Shown: positions 35,641 to 45,067 of the stretch, piece after piece
Numbering within the stretch: position 1 is the first letter of the stretch
How the letters are laid out: the number at the start of each line of letters is the position of its first letter
Source of the DNA: Pigmentibacter sp. JX0631
Lineage (GTDB): Bacteria > Bdellovibrionota_B > Oligoflexia > Silvanigrellales > Silvanigrellaceae
Direction: 5' to 3'
Assembly (NCBI RefSeq): GCF_029873255.1
Contig: NZ_CP123622.1
Location: 2,703,001 to 2,767,000 of the forward strand
Length of the DNA stretch: 64,000 bases
Notes under the pieces: model-generated
Databases searched by the model: none
What the model was told of the DNA's origin: nothing
Seen by the model: the letters and a program-made list of their open reading frames with translations, nothing else
Program-made: the position numbers and the translations under genes

Positions 35641-36705
35641 TTACATTAATAAAGGATATTTGTTTTCTTCTTTTTCAACATTTTTTGTCAAAAAAGTTTG
35701 CAATAAACTTTGTGCTGTTCCTGCTAATTTATCTTTAAAAGACTCTTTTTTAGGAGTAAAAATATGATAAATATCATAGTCTTTACTTAAATTTAGAAGA
35801 TAATCATCACTTGTTTTTAATTCATCGACTAAATTTAATTCAATTGCTTTTACCCCAAACCAATATTCACCTGTTGCTACTTTAGCGATGTCTACAGAGT
35901 TTCTATATTTACTGACATGATCTTTAAAAAGTTCATGCACTTCTTCTATTTGTTCTTGAAATTTAGCTTTTTTCTTTTCAGTTACTTCGCCAAATGGTGT
36001 AAGTGTTCTTTTATACTCGCCGGCAGTCATTTCTAAATATTCAATATTATTTTTGTGTAGAAGTTTATTTAAATTTGGTAACGAGGCAATTACACCAATA
36101 GAACCTAAAATGGCAAAAGGTGCTGCAATAATTTTATTTGCTAAACATGCCATCATGTAACCACCACTCGCTGCTACTTTATCTACACAAATGGTTAAAG
36201 GAATGTTTCTTTCTTTAATTCTCGCCAGTTGTGAAGATGCTAAACCATAAGCATGCACCATTCCCCCTGGGCTCTCTAAACGAATCACTATTTCATCTTT
36301 GGGAAGTGCAGTTTGCAAAAGAGCGGTAATTTGCTCGCGAAATGTTGTGACAGAGCTAGCAGCGACATCACCGTTAAAATCTAATACATAAACTTTTTTT
36401 GGTAGTGGTAAATCTTTTTGCTCTTCTTTTTCTTTTTTCTTTGCTTGATTTTTTTCTTTTAAAAAAAGTTTTTCTTTTTTTAAGTAAGTTTTATATTCTG
36501 TTTCTTCCATAATTTCTTTTAGTATTTTTTCTTTGTTTTCTTTATAAGTTTCATTCAATTTTTTTATTTCAATTTTAATTCCTTGCGCAAGTTTTTTCTT
36601 TCGTAAACTTATTAATGCTAAAATACCAAAAAAAACTAAAAATAAGCCAAGAACCCCCAGAACTGCCAGAGATAATTGGAACCAAGAAAACAGGGACTGT
36701 GACAT
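35641..36705 (-). CDS. sohB: SohB/SppA-type inner-membrane serine protease
   Basis: A 354-residue S49 peptidase. An N-terminal membrane helix (about 10-32) is followed by a lysine/glutamate-rich coiled segment (about 38-98) and the protease domain: LESPGGMVHAYGLASSQL, catalytic Ser in VAASGGYMMA, and the catalytic Lys in AGEYKRTLTPFGE. This matches SohB with its acidic/basic N-terminal region. It probably cleaves membrane or signal-peptide fragments at the periplasmic face. GAGGAG precedes the ATG by 8 bases. It lies 20 bases after dsbD. Confidence 0.93.
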   Translation of the reverse strand: MSQSLFSWFQLSLAVLGVLGLFLVFFGILALISLRKKKLAQGIKIEIKKLNETYKENKEKILKEIMEETEYKTYLKKEKLFLKEKNQAKKKEKEEQKDLPLPKKVYVLDFNGDVAASSVTTFREQITALLQTALPKDEIVIRLESPGGMVHAYGLASSQLARIKERNIPLTICVDKVAASGGYMMACLANKIIAAPFAILGSIGVIASLPNLNKLLHKNNIEYLEMTAGEYKRTLTPFGEVTEKKKAKFQEQIEEVHELFKDHVSKYRNSVDIAKVATGEYWFGVKAIELNLVDELKTSDDYLLNLSKDYDIYHIFTPKKESFKDKLAGTAQSLLQTFLTKNVEKEENKYPLLM

Positions 36706-36725
36706 AGATATAGCTCCTCAGAGTT

Positions 36726-38651
36726 TCAGTTGATAAGATTCATAGCAGTATTCATTAGTTTTCCTGCAGAAGCGTAACCTTGTAATAAGATAGTTGGTTT
36801 TGCATCGAAATCGCTACTCGCTTTAAAATATGCAATTGCTGGCAAACCATTTATTTGCCATCTATTTACAAGAATTTGAATATCATCTGGTAAATTTGTG
36901 TAATCAAGTTTTACAACAATAAAATTTTGGTGGAGAAATTCAATGAGCTTTGGATCTTGCCAAGAAGTTTCTTCCATTTCTAAACAAGCTGTGCACCAAT
37001 CTGCCCAAATATCAATTAAGATAGGTTTATTTTCGGTTTTTGCAATTTCAACTGCCCTTTGGTAGTCATTTAACCAATTTAATTTATTATTTGTTAATTT
37101 TGTCGAGATATTAATTTCAGATCTCTTTAGATAAAAACTATTTGTAGTATATAAAGTAACCCAAAGAGCTAAAAAACAAGTTGTTAAGATAAGGCCACAT
37201 TTTGAAAGAAATCCAATTAAATTGTTTTTTATTGTGAATACAGTAAAGATAGAGGCGCTAAGTAGTAATATAAAAACTGTTAAAAACTTTGGTTTTAAAT
37301 AGATATCCTGTACATAAGAAATTTTTTGGAGGTAAATTCTTAAGTAATATAAAGCTAATGCAAACATTAGAGCGGCAAAAAATATTTTTATAAAATTAAC
37401 TAGGCGGGGGAACTTAGGAACTTTAGTGAGACCCTGCCCAAAGTATCCCAGAGCTATGTAGGGTAGGCCAAAGCCTAAGGCAAAGAAAAACATATATGTA
37501 AAACCTACAATAGGATTTTTATTTTGTGCAATTAAAATAAGTATTGTGCTCAGAACAGGGCCTGTACAAGGTGCAGAGATTAAACCAGAAACAGATCCCA
37601 TTGTTAAAACAGCTATCTTAGGATAATTTTGTGCGAGCGGAATTTTATTTCCAAAAGATTGCAAGCTACTTAAATTAAATACTCCAAGCATAGACAAACC
37701 AAGCAAGAACATAATTCCTGCAATGATCAAATTAAAGATGGGATTTGCTAATTGAGATCCAAAAATACTTCCCGATAATGCTGCAAAAACTCCAAGTAAT
37801 GAATAGGTTAAAATCATCCCTAAGACATAATAAAGCGGTAGTAAACCTTTTTTTCTCTTGGCGTTTATTCCAGAAAATTGTGACATAACATTTAAAGTAA
37901 TTGGAATCATCGGATAAACGCAAGGTGTTAAATTCATCAGAAGTCCAGCAAGTAATAAAGCTGGAAATAATATCCAACTTCCTTTTCCAATTGCATCTTG
38001 TATTTTAATGGCTAAATTATCATTTAAAAGAGTGATTTTGTCACTGACTACACTTTCATTTTTCGCTATTTGCGAATCAACTTCATTTCTAGGTTGAGAA
38101 AAATTTGAGTTTCCAGAATTGAAAGAAAAATTTTCTTTGGATAAAGTAGAAATACTACCAACTTTTAAGTCAATTTGTAATTTAGCTGGAACTAAACAAA
38201 CCGAATTTGAACATGACTGAACATTGATTTCTAAAGTGTCATTTATATTAAAATGTTTTTCTGATTTTATGATAAATTGTGTTTTATTTTTAAATATTTT
38301 TTTCTCAGTTTTAAAAAAAGGATCATGATAACTTTCTGGCAATTTATCAGATTCGTATTTTAACTCAAAAGGTAGTTGTTGAGAGATATTAAGAAAAAAT
38401 TTTAATTTATCTTGATATATTTTAAAATCATCTTTTGTGGTAAGTGATAAAATAATAGCAGGATGTTGTCCTAAATCAATTTTTATAACTTCAAACTTAA
38501 TCACGTTTTCTATTTTAACTTGTTGATCAAATTGGGAAGATTTAAATTCTTCAGGAAAATAAGTAGATTCCGCATATGCTGCAGAATTCATAAAAATTAT
38601 TCCAATAAAAGTGCAAAAAAATTTAACTAAAAAAGCAGGAACTATTTTCAC
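36726..38651 (-). CDS. dsbD: Thiol:disulfide interchange protein DsbD
   Basis: A 641-residue DsbD with all three redox modules. A signal peptide and N-terminal immunoglobulin-like domain carry the pair in QSCSNSVCLVP. The central eight-helix domain has TPCVYPMIPITLNV and SAPCTGPVLSTILIL. The C-terminal thioredoxin domain has WADWCTACLEMEE. It moves electrons from cytosolic thioredoxin to the periplasm, where cytochrome c maturation (region 27.6-31.3 kb) needs them. A GTG at 38651 with GAGG 6 bases upstream is preferred to a TTG at 38663. First gene of a three-gene minus-strand operon, divergent from gpmI. Confidence 0.94.
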   Translation of the reverse strand: MKIVPAFLVKFFCTFIGIIFMNSAAYAESTYFPEEFKSSQFDQQVKIENVIKFEVIKIDLGQHPAIILSLTTKDDFKIYQDKLKFFLNISQQLPFELKYESDKLPESYHDPFFKTEKKIFKNKTQFIIKSEKHFNINDTLEINVQSCSNSVCLVPAKLQIDLKVGSISTLSKENFSFNSGNSNFSQPRNEVDSQIAKNESVVSDKITLLNDNLAIKIQDAIGKGSWILFPALLLAGLLMNLTPCVYPMIPITLNVMSQFSGINAKRKKGLLPLYYVLGMILTYSLLGVFAALSGSIFGSQLANPIFNLIIAGIMFLLGLSMLGVFNLSSLQSFGNKIPLAQNYPKIAVLTMGSVSGLISAPCTGPVLSTILILIAQNKNPIVGFTYMFFFALGFGLPYIALGYFGQGLTKVPKFPRLVNFIKIFFAALMFALALYYLRIYLQKISYVQDIYLKPKFLTVFILLLSASIFTVFTIKNNLIGFLSKCGLILTTCFLALWVTLYTTNSFYLKRSEINISTKLTNNKLNWLNDYQRAVEIAKTENKPILIDIWADWCTACLEMEETSWQDPKLIEFLHQNFIVVKLDYTNLPDDIQILVNRWQINGLPAIAYFKASSDFDAKPTILLQGYASAGKLMNTAMNLIN

Positions 38652-38758
38652 CTTTGACCTCAAATTCTAAACATAAATTGACCTGTCGCCATTGCATCGG
38701 TAAATTAACCGAGAACTTCGTACTTGTTTTACGGAGACTAATATTGGAGCAAAACAAA

Positions 38759-40507
38759 ATGAGTTCTACTAATTTGTATCAGTTAAAACGCATATCACCT
38801 ACAATTCCTAATCTCAAAATTCTCACTATCGTGATGGATGGTGTCGGTTTAACAAACATTCAAGCTAATATAACTTCTGAACTGAAGAAGCAAAATGGAA
38901 TTTTACCTGCAGAAGCCTTTCAAGTTGGAAATGCGGTAAATGCGGCTTATACTCCTAATTTGTCAAGTCTTTTTTCTCATCCATTATTTCGAACAATAAA
39001 AGCGCATGGTTTAGCTGTAGGTTTACCAAGTGACGAGGATATGGGAAATAGCGAAGTAGGCCATAATGCTTTAGGTGCGGGAAGGGTTTTTGCGCAAGGT
39101 GCAAAATTGGTAAATGCAGCCATAGAAACGGGTGCTTTGTTCCAAGGTAATGCATGGAAAAAATTAGTATTAAGGCAAGAATTAAAATCAGGACAAAATA
39201 CATTGCATTTTTGTGGTTTATTTTCTGATGGAAATGTACATAGTCATTTAGAACATCTTTTTGCATTAATTCAGCAAGCAAAAAAAGAAAATGTGAAAAA
39301 AGTCCGTCTTCATCTTCTTCTTGATGGGCGTGATGTAGGGCCTTTAACTGCAACTGAGTATATTGCCAAATTGCAAACTTTTTTATCCGAAATAAATAGC
39401 GGCAGTTTTGATTGCAAAGTTGCATCTGGAGGAGGAAGAACTTTTGTCACGATGGATCGGTATGAAAGCGATTGGAGTATTGTTGAAAGAGGTTACCAAG
39501 CGCATGTGTTAGGAGAAGGTCGTGAATTTTCTTCTATTTTGGAAGCAGTTGAAGTTTTAAGAAAAGAAAAAAATTATTTTGATCAAGATTTGCCTCCGTT
39601 TGTCATTTTTGAAAATGGCAAACCAGTTGGAACAGTTGAAGATAATGATAGCTTTGTTTTTTATAATTTCAGAGGCGATCGTGCAATAGAAATAACCCGC
39701 GCTCTCACGGAAGAGAACTTCTCAGCATTCCAGAGAAAAAGATTTCCAAAAATATTTTATGCTGGAATGATGCAGTATGATGGTGATTTAAAATTACCAG
39801 AATTATTTTTAGTATCACCTCCAGCAATTGATTGTACTTTAAGTGAGCTGCTTAGTAATGCTAATATAAAACAATTTGCTTGTAGTGAAACACAAAAATA
39901 TGGGCATGTAACTTATTTTTGGAACGGCAACAGAAGTGGAAAATTTAATCCGAGTTTAGAAAATTATATTGAAATTCCTTCTGACCTTATCCCTTTTCAA
40001 GAACGACCTTGGATGAAATCAGCTGAAATAGCTGATGAAACTATTAAGCAAATGTATAATAATTCTTTCGAAATAGGGCGAATTAATTTTGCGAATGGCG
40101 ATATGGTTGGGCATTCAGGTCATTTTGCTTCTGCTGTTTTATCAGTTGCAGCCGTTGATCTTGCCTTAGGAAGAATCATGCAAGTTGCTAAAGAAACAAA
40201 TACAATATTGATTATTGTTGCTGATCATGGAAATGCTGATGAAATGTTTGAATTAGACAAGAAATCGAAGAAGGTTGTGTATGAAAAAAATGGTTTTCCT
40301 AAATTAAAAACAAGTCATACTTTAGCGCCAGTACCATGTGCATTTTTTAATACTGAGATATTAGATAAATCTGTAACTTTACGTGAAGATTTACCTAATG
40401 CAGGATTGGCAAATATTGCTGGAACTATTCTTCATTTAGCTGGTTTTGATACTCCCCCTAATTATGAACCCTCATTGCTAATCATTGGTGAAAAAAAAAA
40501 GAATTAA
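38759..40507 (+). CDS. gpmI: 2,3-bisphosphoglycerate-independent phosphoglycerate mutase
   Basis: A 582-residue alkaline-phosphatase-superfamily enzyme that interconverts 3- and 2-phosphoglycerate with Mn2+. The phosphoserine motif DMGNSEVGHNALGAG contains S98; LLDGRDVGP, NFRGDRAIEI, GDMVGHSGHF and IVADHGNADEM hold metal and substrate ligands. It is slightly long for the usual 510-560 residues. ATG 38759 is used since GGAG lies 9 bases upstream and upstream in-frame residues are unrelated to the family. Works in glycolysis/gluconeogenesis; ppdK at 59.7 kb is two steps further. mazG follows 14 bases after the stop. Confidence 0.95.
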   Translation: MSSTNLYQLKRISPTIPNLKILTIVMDGVGLTNIQANITSELKKQNGILPAEAFQVGNAVNAAYTPNLSSLFSHPLFRTIKAHGLAVGLPSDEDMGNSEVGHNALGAGRVFAQGAKLVNAAIETGALFQGNAWKKLVLRQELKSGQNTLHFCGLFSDGNVHSHLEHLFALIQQAKKENVKKVRLHLLLDGRDVGPLTATEYIAKLQTFLSEINSGSFDCKVASGGGRTFVTMDRYESDWSIVERGYQAHVLGEGREFSSILEAVEVLRKEKNYFDQDLPPFVIFENGKPVGTVEDNDSFVFYNFRGDRAIEITRALTEENFSAFQRKRFPKIFYAGMMQYDGDLKLPELFLVSPPAIDCTLSELLSNANIKQFACSETQKYGHVTYFWNGNRSGKFNPSLENYIEIPSDLIPFQERPWMKSAEIADETIKQMYNNSFEIGRINFANGDMVGHSGHFASAVLSVAAVDLALGRIMQVAKETNTILIIVADHGNADEMFELDKKSKKVVYEKNGFPKLKTSHTLAPVPCAFFNTEILDKSVTLREDLPNAGLANIAGTILHLAGFDTPPNYEPSLLIIGEKKKN

Positions 40508-40521
40508 GTAGTAATGAAATT

Positions 40522-41445
40522 TTGCAAAAAAAAGTTCTTTATTGCCAAGATAATTTTTCACAACGTTACAATTTGGCTCTTGAAACATTAAGTTTTGCCG
40601 ACACAATAGCTCAGTTACGTTCCCCAGAGGGATGCCCTTGGGATAAAGAACAAGATTTAAATTCTTTACAGTCATATTTAATTGAAGAATCTTATGAAGC
40701 TATTGAAGCTGTTCAAATATATTTGCAAAATAAAACATTAGAAAATGCAAAAAATTATGCTGATGAATTAGGTGATGTTTTATTGCAATTATATCTAAAT
40801 TCACAAATAGCTTCTGAAGAAAATTTATTTAATATTTTAGATGTTTTTAAATCTATCAATAAAAAAATGATCGATAGACATCCACATGTGTTTGCTTCGA
40901 GTGAAATGCTTAATATTAAAAATTATTCAGATGTTATAAAGCAATGGGATGAAATAAAAAACAATGAAAACGGAACAAAAAAAATAAGTAATTCCTCTTC
41001 ATTACTAAAAAAAGCTATAAAAAAGAAAGGAATACCTACTCTAAATTTTGGACAAGAAATATCAAAAAGAGCAAAAAAATTAGGCTTTAGTTGGAATACA
41101 TTACCTGAAATATTTGGAGATGTTTTATCAGAAATTGAAGAACTTAAAGAAGAATTTGCACAAAATAAAATTAATATCGAGCGAGTAGCTGATGAAATAG
41201 GAGATGTGGTATATGCTCTTTGTAACTTAGTGCAATTTCTTAAAGAAACAAACATTGAAGCAAAGAATTATGATTTTGATTTATTAGCAAGAGGTGCAAT
41301 TGATAAATTTATCAACAGATTTATGGAAATGGAAAAGATCATGGAAGAAAATGGCACACCTTTAAGCGAAAATACTGTAAAAAATATTTCTTTGGAACAA
41401 TGGAATGATTTATGGAAACAAGCTAAAAAGAGACGTTATCGTTAA
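40522..41445 (+). CDS. mazG: Nucleoside triphosphate pyrophosphohydrolase MazG
   Basis: A 307-residue two-domain MazG. The N-terminal domain has LRSPEGCPWDKEQ, LIEESYEAIEAV and YADELGDVLLQLYLNS with the EExxE/ExxD metal ligands; the C-terminal domain repeats the pattern (EIEELKEEFAQ, VADEIGDVVYALCNL). It hydrolyses abnormal or excess NTPs and in some species lowers (p)ppGpp effects. The start is uncertain: the frame opens with TTG 40522 and no RBS is apparent. An ATG at 40514 in another frame runs into an A8 tract containing A-AAA-AAG, where a -1 shift would enter this frame. Core domains are complete either way. Confidence 0.9.
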   Translation: MQKKVLYCQDNFSQRYNLALETLSFADTIAQLRSPEGCPWDKEQDLNSLQSYLIEESYEAIEAVQIYLQNKTLENAKNYADELGDVLLQLYLNSQIASEENLFNILDVFKSINKKMIDRHPHVFASSEMLNIKNYSDVIKQWDEIKNNENGTKKISNSSSLLKKAIKKKGIPTLNFGQEISKRAKKLGFSWNTLPEIFGDVLSEIEELKEEFAQNKINIERVADEIGDVVYALCNLVQFLKETNIEAKNYDFDLLARGAIDKFINRFMEMEKIMEENGTPLSENTVKNISLEQWNDLWKQAKKRRYR

Positions 41446-41520
41446 TATTATGCCTTGCCAAAGTAGGCTTGGTGTAGCATGTTTCGCTATGTTTTATGAT
41501 TGAAGATAAAGGAAACTTTT

Positions 41521-42507
41521 ATGGTACTCAAAAGTCTGTTTGGCAAAAAAGACCCAACTAAAAAAACTGAAAATTCATCTACTATTGAAAGCTCTGAAGA
41601 AAGTATTCCTTCAGAATCCCAACCACAACAAAATGAACCTTCACCGGCTCTACATTTAGAAGGTGCTATGGTTGAAAATGCAAGAAATGATAATGCTGAA
41701 ACAAGAGCAAAGGTCTATCAAGAGCTTCTCTTTTCAGACCTGTTATTAGCGTTGGCTGATACAGGAGCTCCTAGTGCTGCAGTAAATGAAGCTACAGCCA
41801 TTGCTGAAAATCCAAGCGTAAATGTCGCTATTCTTGCTAATAATCAAGGAATCCAATTTGCAGCTGCATTTACAAGTGCTGCTGCTGCAAGACGCTGGCG
41901 AGCTGAAGGCGGTCAATATGTTTCAATAAGAGGTCAAGATGTTTTCAAGCTGTTGGAACCAAGTCCAGCTGAAGTCATTGTTATAAATCCAGGTAGTGCT
42001 CCATTTGTCGTATTGAATAAGGTTGAGTACAAGCAGCTTGCAATGGGAATAGTTCCACAAACTCAACGCAGTCCTGTACAAGTAAATGTTTCTAATGAAA
42101 CGAACCCTAATCAAGCACCTGCCGATGGTATGCAAATAGCTTTCCCACCAGATGCGTTTAATGAGTTGCAAAAACAACACGCTTTGAAAGTTTTAACTGA
42201 TTTTGAAAATATTGAAGCAGCTGCATTAGGAGCTATTTTACCGCCTAATACTTCTCAAGAAAATGGTTGGTTAAGAACTATCTTTTTAAGAGTTGTTGGA
42301 TTGGAAGAATCTCAAGAAGCTGTACAAAAATTTTGTTTAAACGTGCGTGATACGATGCGGAAAGATAATGAATTTTTCCTTGAAACCCAGTTTGAAGTAG
42401 GGGTTATGCCTGATCCTAATTTTTGGTTAGCAATGCACCAAAATAATTTTATTTTGCTTGATAAAAATCCACCTAATATAACTACAGAAAATGTAATTAA
42501 ACAATAA
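41521..42507 (+). CDS. SseB-domain protein of unknown role
   Basis: A 328-residue cytosolic protein. After a charged, disordered N-terminus (to about residue 48) comes an SseB_N-like domain: QELLFSDLLLALAD, FAAAFTSAAAARRWR, and VFKLLEPSPAEVIVINPGSAPFVV. The second half resembles SseB_C (TIFLRVVGLEESQEAVQKF, PNFWLAMHQNNF). SseB-type proteins are of poorly known function, some linked to serine sensitivity or secretion. ATG 41521 has AAGGAAAC upstream; the frame continues to an upstream TTG (41500) without support. It precedes kdsD by 26 bases, same strand. Confidence 0.75.
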   Translation: MVLKSLFGKKDPTKKTENSSTIESSEESIPSESQPQQNEPSPALHLEGAMVENARNDNAETRAKVYQELLFSDLLLALADTGAPSAAVNEATAIAENPSVNVAILANNQGIQFAAAFTSAAAARRWRAEGGQYVSIRGQDVFKLLEPSPAEVIVINPGSAPFVVLNKVEYKQLAMGIVPQTQRSPVQVNVSNETNPNQAPADGMQIAFPPDAFNELQKQHALKVLTDFENIEAAALGAILPPNTSQENGWLRTIFLRVVGLEESQEAVQKFCLNVRDTMRKDNEFFLETQFEVGVMPDPNFWLAMHQNNFILLDKNPPNITTENVIKQ

Positions 42508-42533
42508 TTAAAAGCTTTGGAGAGTCTCTGGAT

Positions 42534-43547
42534 ATGTTAGAACCCATGATTAAAAGTGCAATTGAAAGAACAGAGCATTTTTCTCAAGCAATTAGCTGGT
42601 ATAAAACAGCTTTCCAAGAAAACGATGATTTTAATCAAACATTTCAAACATTAGCTAATGAATTAGTAGCATGTTCAAGATTAAATACTTCATTGAAGCA
42701 AGTGTTTTTTGTGGCAGTTGGCAAATCAGCACAAGTGGCTCAATTAGCTGTTTCAATGCTTGTTAGTGTTGGCATCGTGGCGCGTTTTGTGCATCCAACT
42801 GAAGCATTTCATGGAGATTTAGGTGTAGTTGGAAAACAAGATACCGTCGTTCTAATTTCAAATAATGGGAAAAGTAGCGAATTATTGCAGCTAATTCCAG
42901 GTCTTCAAGATAGGGAAGTTAAAATCTTTGTTCTTACATCCAAAGCAGACTCTCCATTAGCAAAAATTGCTAAACATGTTTTATTCATTCCTCCCTTTGA
43001 AGAAAAATGCCCTTTAAGTCAAGCACCTATAACAAGTTCAATAACATCCCTTGCGCTTTGTCAATTACTAGTAGCTGCAACCGTTGAACTAAGAAATTTT
43101 CCCATAGAAGAATATGCTAAAAATCATCCAGGTGGGGCAATTGGAAAGAGAATATTTTTAAAAGCAGATACTTTAATGATCCAGGGAGAAGATTTACCGT
43201 TAGTGCATAAAGATGAAAGCTTTAAAACTGTAATTTCTATTTTTACAAAATTTTCAAAAGCTGCTGTTTTAGTAGTTGAAGGAAAAAAGTTTTTAGGTCT
43301 TATTTCTGAAAAAGATCTGCGGACAGCTATGGAAAAATTTGGTGCACAAGTTTTTGAACTTAAAGCAAATGAATTTATGAATAAAAATCCTACCGTAATT
43401 TCGCCAGGCATGTTAGCTGTTGATGCATATAAGAAAATGTGTTCAAAAAATCCTCCTTTCAATTTACTACCTGTAGTTGATGAAGAAGGTAATGCAGTAG
43501 GAATGCTAAGAATGTTAGATTTTATTTCGGCAGGAATTCATATTTAG
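42534..43547 (+). CDS. kdsD: Arabinose-5-phosphate isomerase KdsD/KpsF
   Basis: A 337-residue enzyme that makes arabinose-5-phosphate for Kdo in lipopolysaccharide. The SIS domain has VGKSAQVAQLA, FVHPTEAFHGDLG, ISNNGKSSELLQL and NHPGGAIGKR; two CBS domains follow (DESFKTVISIFTKFSKAAV, LAVDAYKKMCSKN). Size is standard. The N-terminal 50 residues are longer than in E. coli KdsD but conserved in character. Follows the SseB-like gene on the same strand. Confidence 0.93.
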   Translation: MLEPMIKSAIERTEHFSQAISWYKTAFQENDDFNQTFQTLANELVACSRLNTSLKQVFFVAVGKSAQVAQLAVSMLVSVGIVARFVHPTEAFHGDLGVVGKQDTVVLISNNGKSSELLQLIPGLQDREVKIFVLTSKADSPLAKIAKHVLFIPPFEEKCPLSQAPITSSITSLALCQLLVAATVELRNFPIEEYAKNHPGGAIGKRIFLKADTLMIQGEDLPLVHKDESFKTVISIFTKFSKAAVLVVEGKKFLGLISEKDLRTAMEKFGAQVFELKANEFMNKNPTVISPGMLAVDAYKKMCSKNPPFNLLPVVDEEGNAVGMLRMLDFISAGIHI

Positions 43548-43556
43548 CTTTTGATT

Positions 43557-44507
43557 TTATTTTTTTTGAATATTTTTTGTTTTTTCAGTCTTTTCTAGTT
43601 TTTCACTTACAACGCTGTCTAAAGTTGCACTTGCTAAGGATCTTAATTTTGGATCCTGATGATATTTTGCTAACCATATTATTTCTCTTTTTATATAACC
43701 ATCTTTTTTTCCAAGTGCTTTCATGATTGGAAATAGACGAAATTCAACCCAAGGTTCTTCACAGCGAAAACTAGAGATCCAAACTTTAGGATTATTCTCG
43801 ACAATTTTAATTATTTGATCTAAGAAAGTTTCTCGATAAGATGTTGTCGAAGCTGCAAAAATAATATTTAAATCATTAAATTCACTTTCGGTTAATTTTT
43901 CTTTTCTAGAAATCATTTCAGTTAAATATCTCCCCATTAAGATTGGAGTCCATATTCTAACCATGTCAGGATATTTTATTTCTTTTCCCAATTGAGCTTT
44001 TCCATATTCTGAAACGTTTAATAATTTTGTATTGTCTTTTTCACGGATTTCTTTTCCAACTCTTTTTATCCAGCTTTTTAACGAAAGAATGTAACCCTGT
44101 TCATTAGTTTCTTTAAGTACGTCTATCCAGCTACTCAAATATCCTTTGTCAATTTCTAATTCAATCATTTTTGTAGCTTCAGGAATTTTGGCTACTAGAG
44201 CTAGTGATAAAATAGATTGTTCTCCAGCTTTTGGTTTGTATTCTTTTTCTGAAATTATTTTTTTTATGTATTCTGTCAGAATTTCAATACACGAGGGGTA
44301 CTTTTTTTTCGCTAAACCAGAAATGAATTCGACTCTTTTTTGTTCGTTGGATAAAATTTCTTTTCCAATGTTTGCTAAAAATTTTTCTTGATTCGAATTT
44401 TTTTCACAAAAATTTATGTAGTATTCGTCTGAATTACTAGCTGATTGTGCAGATGCTACATTAGCTGTTAAAATTAACAGAGAAAAGATATAAAAGTTTT
44501 TAAACAT
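43557..44507 (-). CDS. Secreted helical protein of unknown function
   Basis: A 316-residue protein with a signal peptide (MFKNFYIFSLLILTANVASA-Q). The rest is helical, with repeated pairs such as EILTEYIKKII and LSLALVAKIPEATKMIELE that recall HEAT-like repeats. Ends with a Lys/Thr-rich tail. ATG 44507 is favoured over TTG 44519 because it gives a clean signal peptide and overlaps the preceding gene's stop by 8 bases, which suggests co-translation. No enzyme motif recognised. Confidence 0.7.
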   Translation of the reverse strand: MFKNFYIFSLLILTANVASAQSASNSDEYYINFCEKNSNQEKFLANIGKEILSNEQKRVEFISGLAKKKYPSCIEILTEYIKKIISEKEYKPKAGEQSILSLALVAKIPEATKMIELEIDKGYLSSWIDVLKETNEQGYILSLKSWIKRVGKEIREKDNTKLLNVSEYGKAQLGKEIKYPDMVRIWTPILMGRYLTEMISRKEKLTESEFNDLNIIFAASTTSYRETFLDQIIKIVENNPKVWISSFRCEEPWVEFRLFPIMKALGKKDGYIKREIIWLAKYHQDPKLRSLASATLDSVVSEKLEKTEKTKNIQKK

Positions 44508-44964
44508 TTGTATTTTCAACTTTCCAAATAAAAGAATGATTAGTATCTAGCATTAAGATAAAACTTATAGCTTTAGTATGAGATAAGTTTTTTAATTTAA
44601 ATAATAGGTCATTGAGAGAGATATATTCATTTGCATAGAAGAAAATTTTTTCATTGCTTTCTGGTGCATTGGAATTTAATCGGGCAAAAGGATAAAGTAT
44701 ATCTATGGGGAGTTTTGCAAGTAACTCTACTTTATAATGAAATTTTATTTTTTTTCCTGTCATTCGTGAGAGTTCTTCAGAAATATAAAGTGTACTTCTT
44801 CTGAATATGCTTCTATGTTTTGGAAATTCAATTTCTTTTTGGCATAGTATTGGTAGTAGAGAGGTTCTTAACTCATTTAATTTTTTATGTAAAATAATCC
44901 ATGCGAGAAGACCCCATACTAAAAAAACAGCAAAGATAAAATGAAAAATAAAATTTGCTAGCAA
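44500..44964 (-). CDS. Small membrane-anchored protein of unknown function
   Basis: A 154-residue protein with one N-terminal membrane helix (about 3-26) and a mixed cytosolic or periplasmic domain (KIKFHYKVELLAKLPIDILYP, ISLNDLLFKLKNLS). Start is a TTG at 44964 with GGAG 6 bases upstream and no alternative ATG nearby. Overlaps the next gene by 8 bases, so the two likely form one functional unit. Divergent from the (p)ppGpp enzyme gene. Confidence 0.65.
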   Translation of the reverse strand: MLANFIFHFIFAVFLVWGLLAWIILHKKLNELRTSLLPILCQKEIEFPKHRSIFRRSTLYISEELSRMTGKKIKFHYKVELLAKLPIDILYPFARLNSNAPESNEKIFFYANEYISLNDLLFKLKNLSHTKAISFILMLDTNHSFIWKVENTNV

Positions 44965-45012
44965 ACAACTCTCCTTAACTTTACAAAAAGCTTGTCTTTG
45001 TGCAAAATCTAC

Positions 45013-45030
45013 TATGCAAATTATTGCATA
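45013..45030. promoter_or_regulatory. Palindrome TATGCAA-atta-TTGCATA between divergent genes
   Basis: A perfect 7+7 dyad 38 bases before the ATG of the (p)ppGpp enzyme and about 50 before the divergent TTG start. It could be an operator for one or both genes. No known consensus is recognised. Confidence 0.4.
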
Positions 45031-45067
45031 TTCTTTTGATTCTTAACACAAAGGGAGTTAATCCTGA

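Noticed and set aside
38955-39425. Long open frame opposite gpmI
   Set aside because: It lies wholly within the conserved gpmI gene and has no homology or RBS.
44957-44976. GG-N10-GC match upstream of the TTG at 44964 (minus strand)
   Set aside because: The GG is part of the ribosome binding site and the flanking bases do not fit the consensus.
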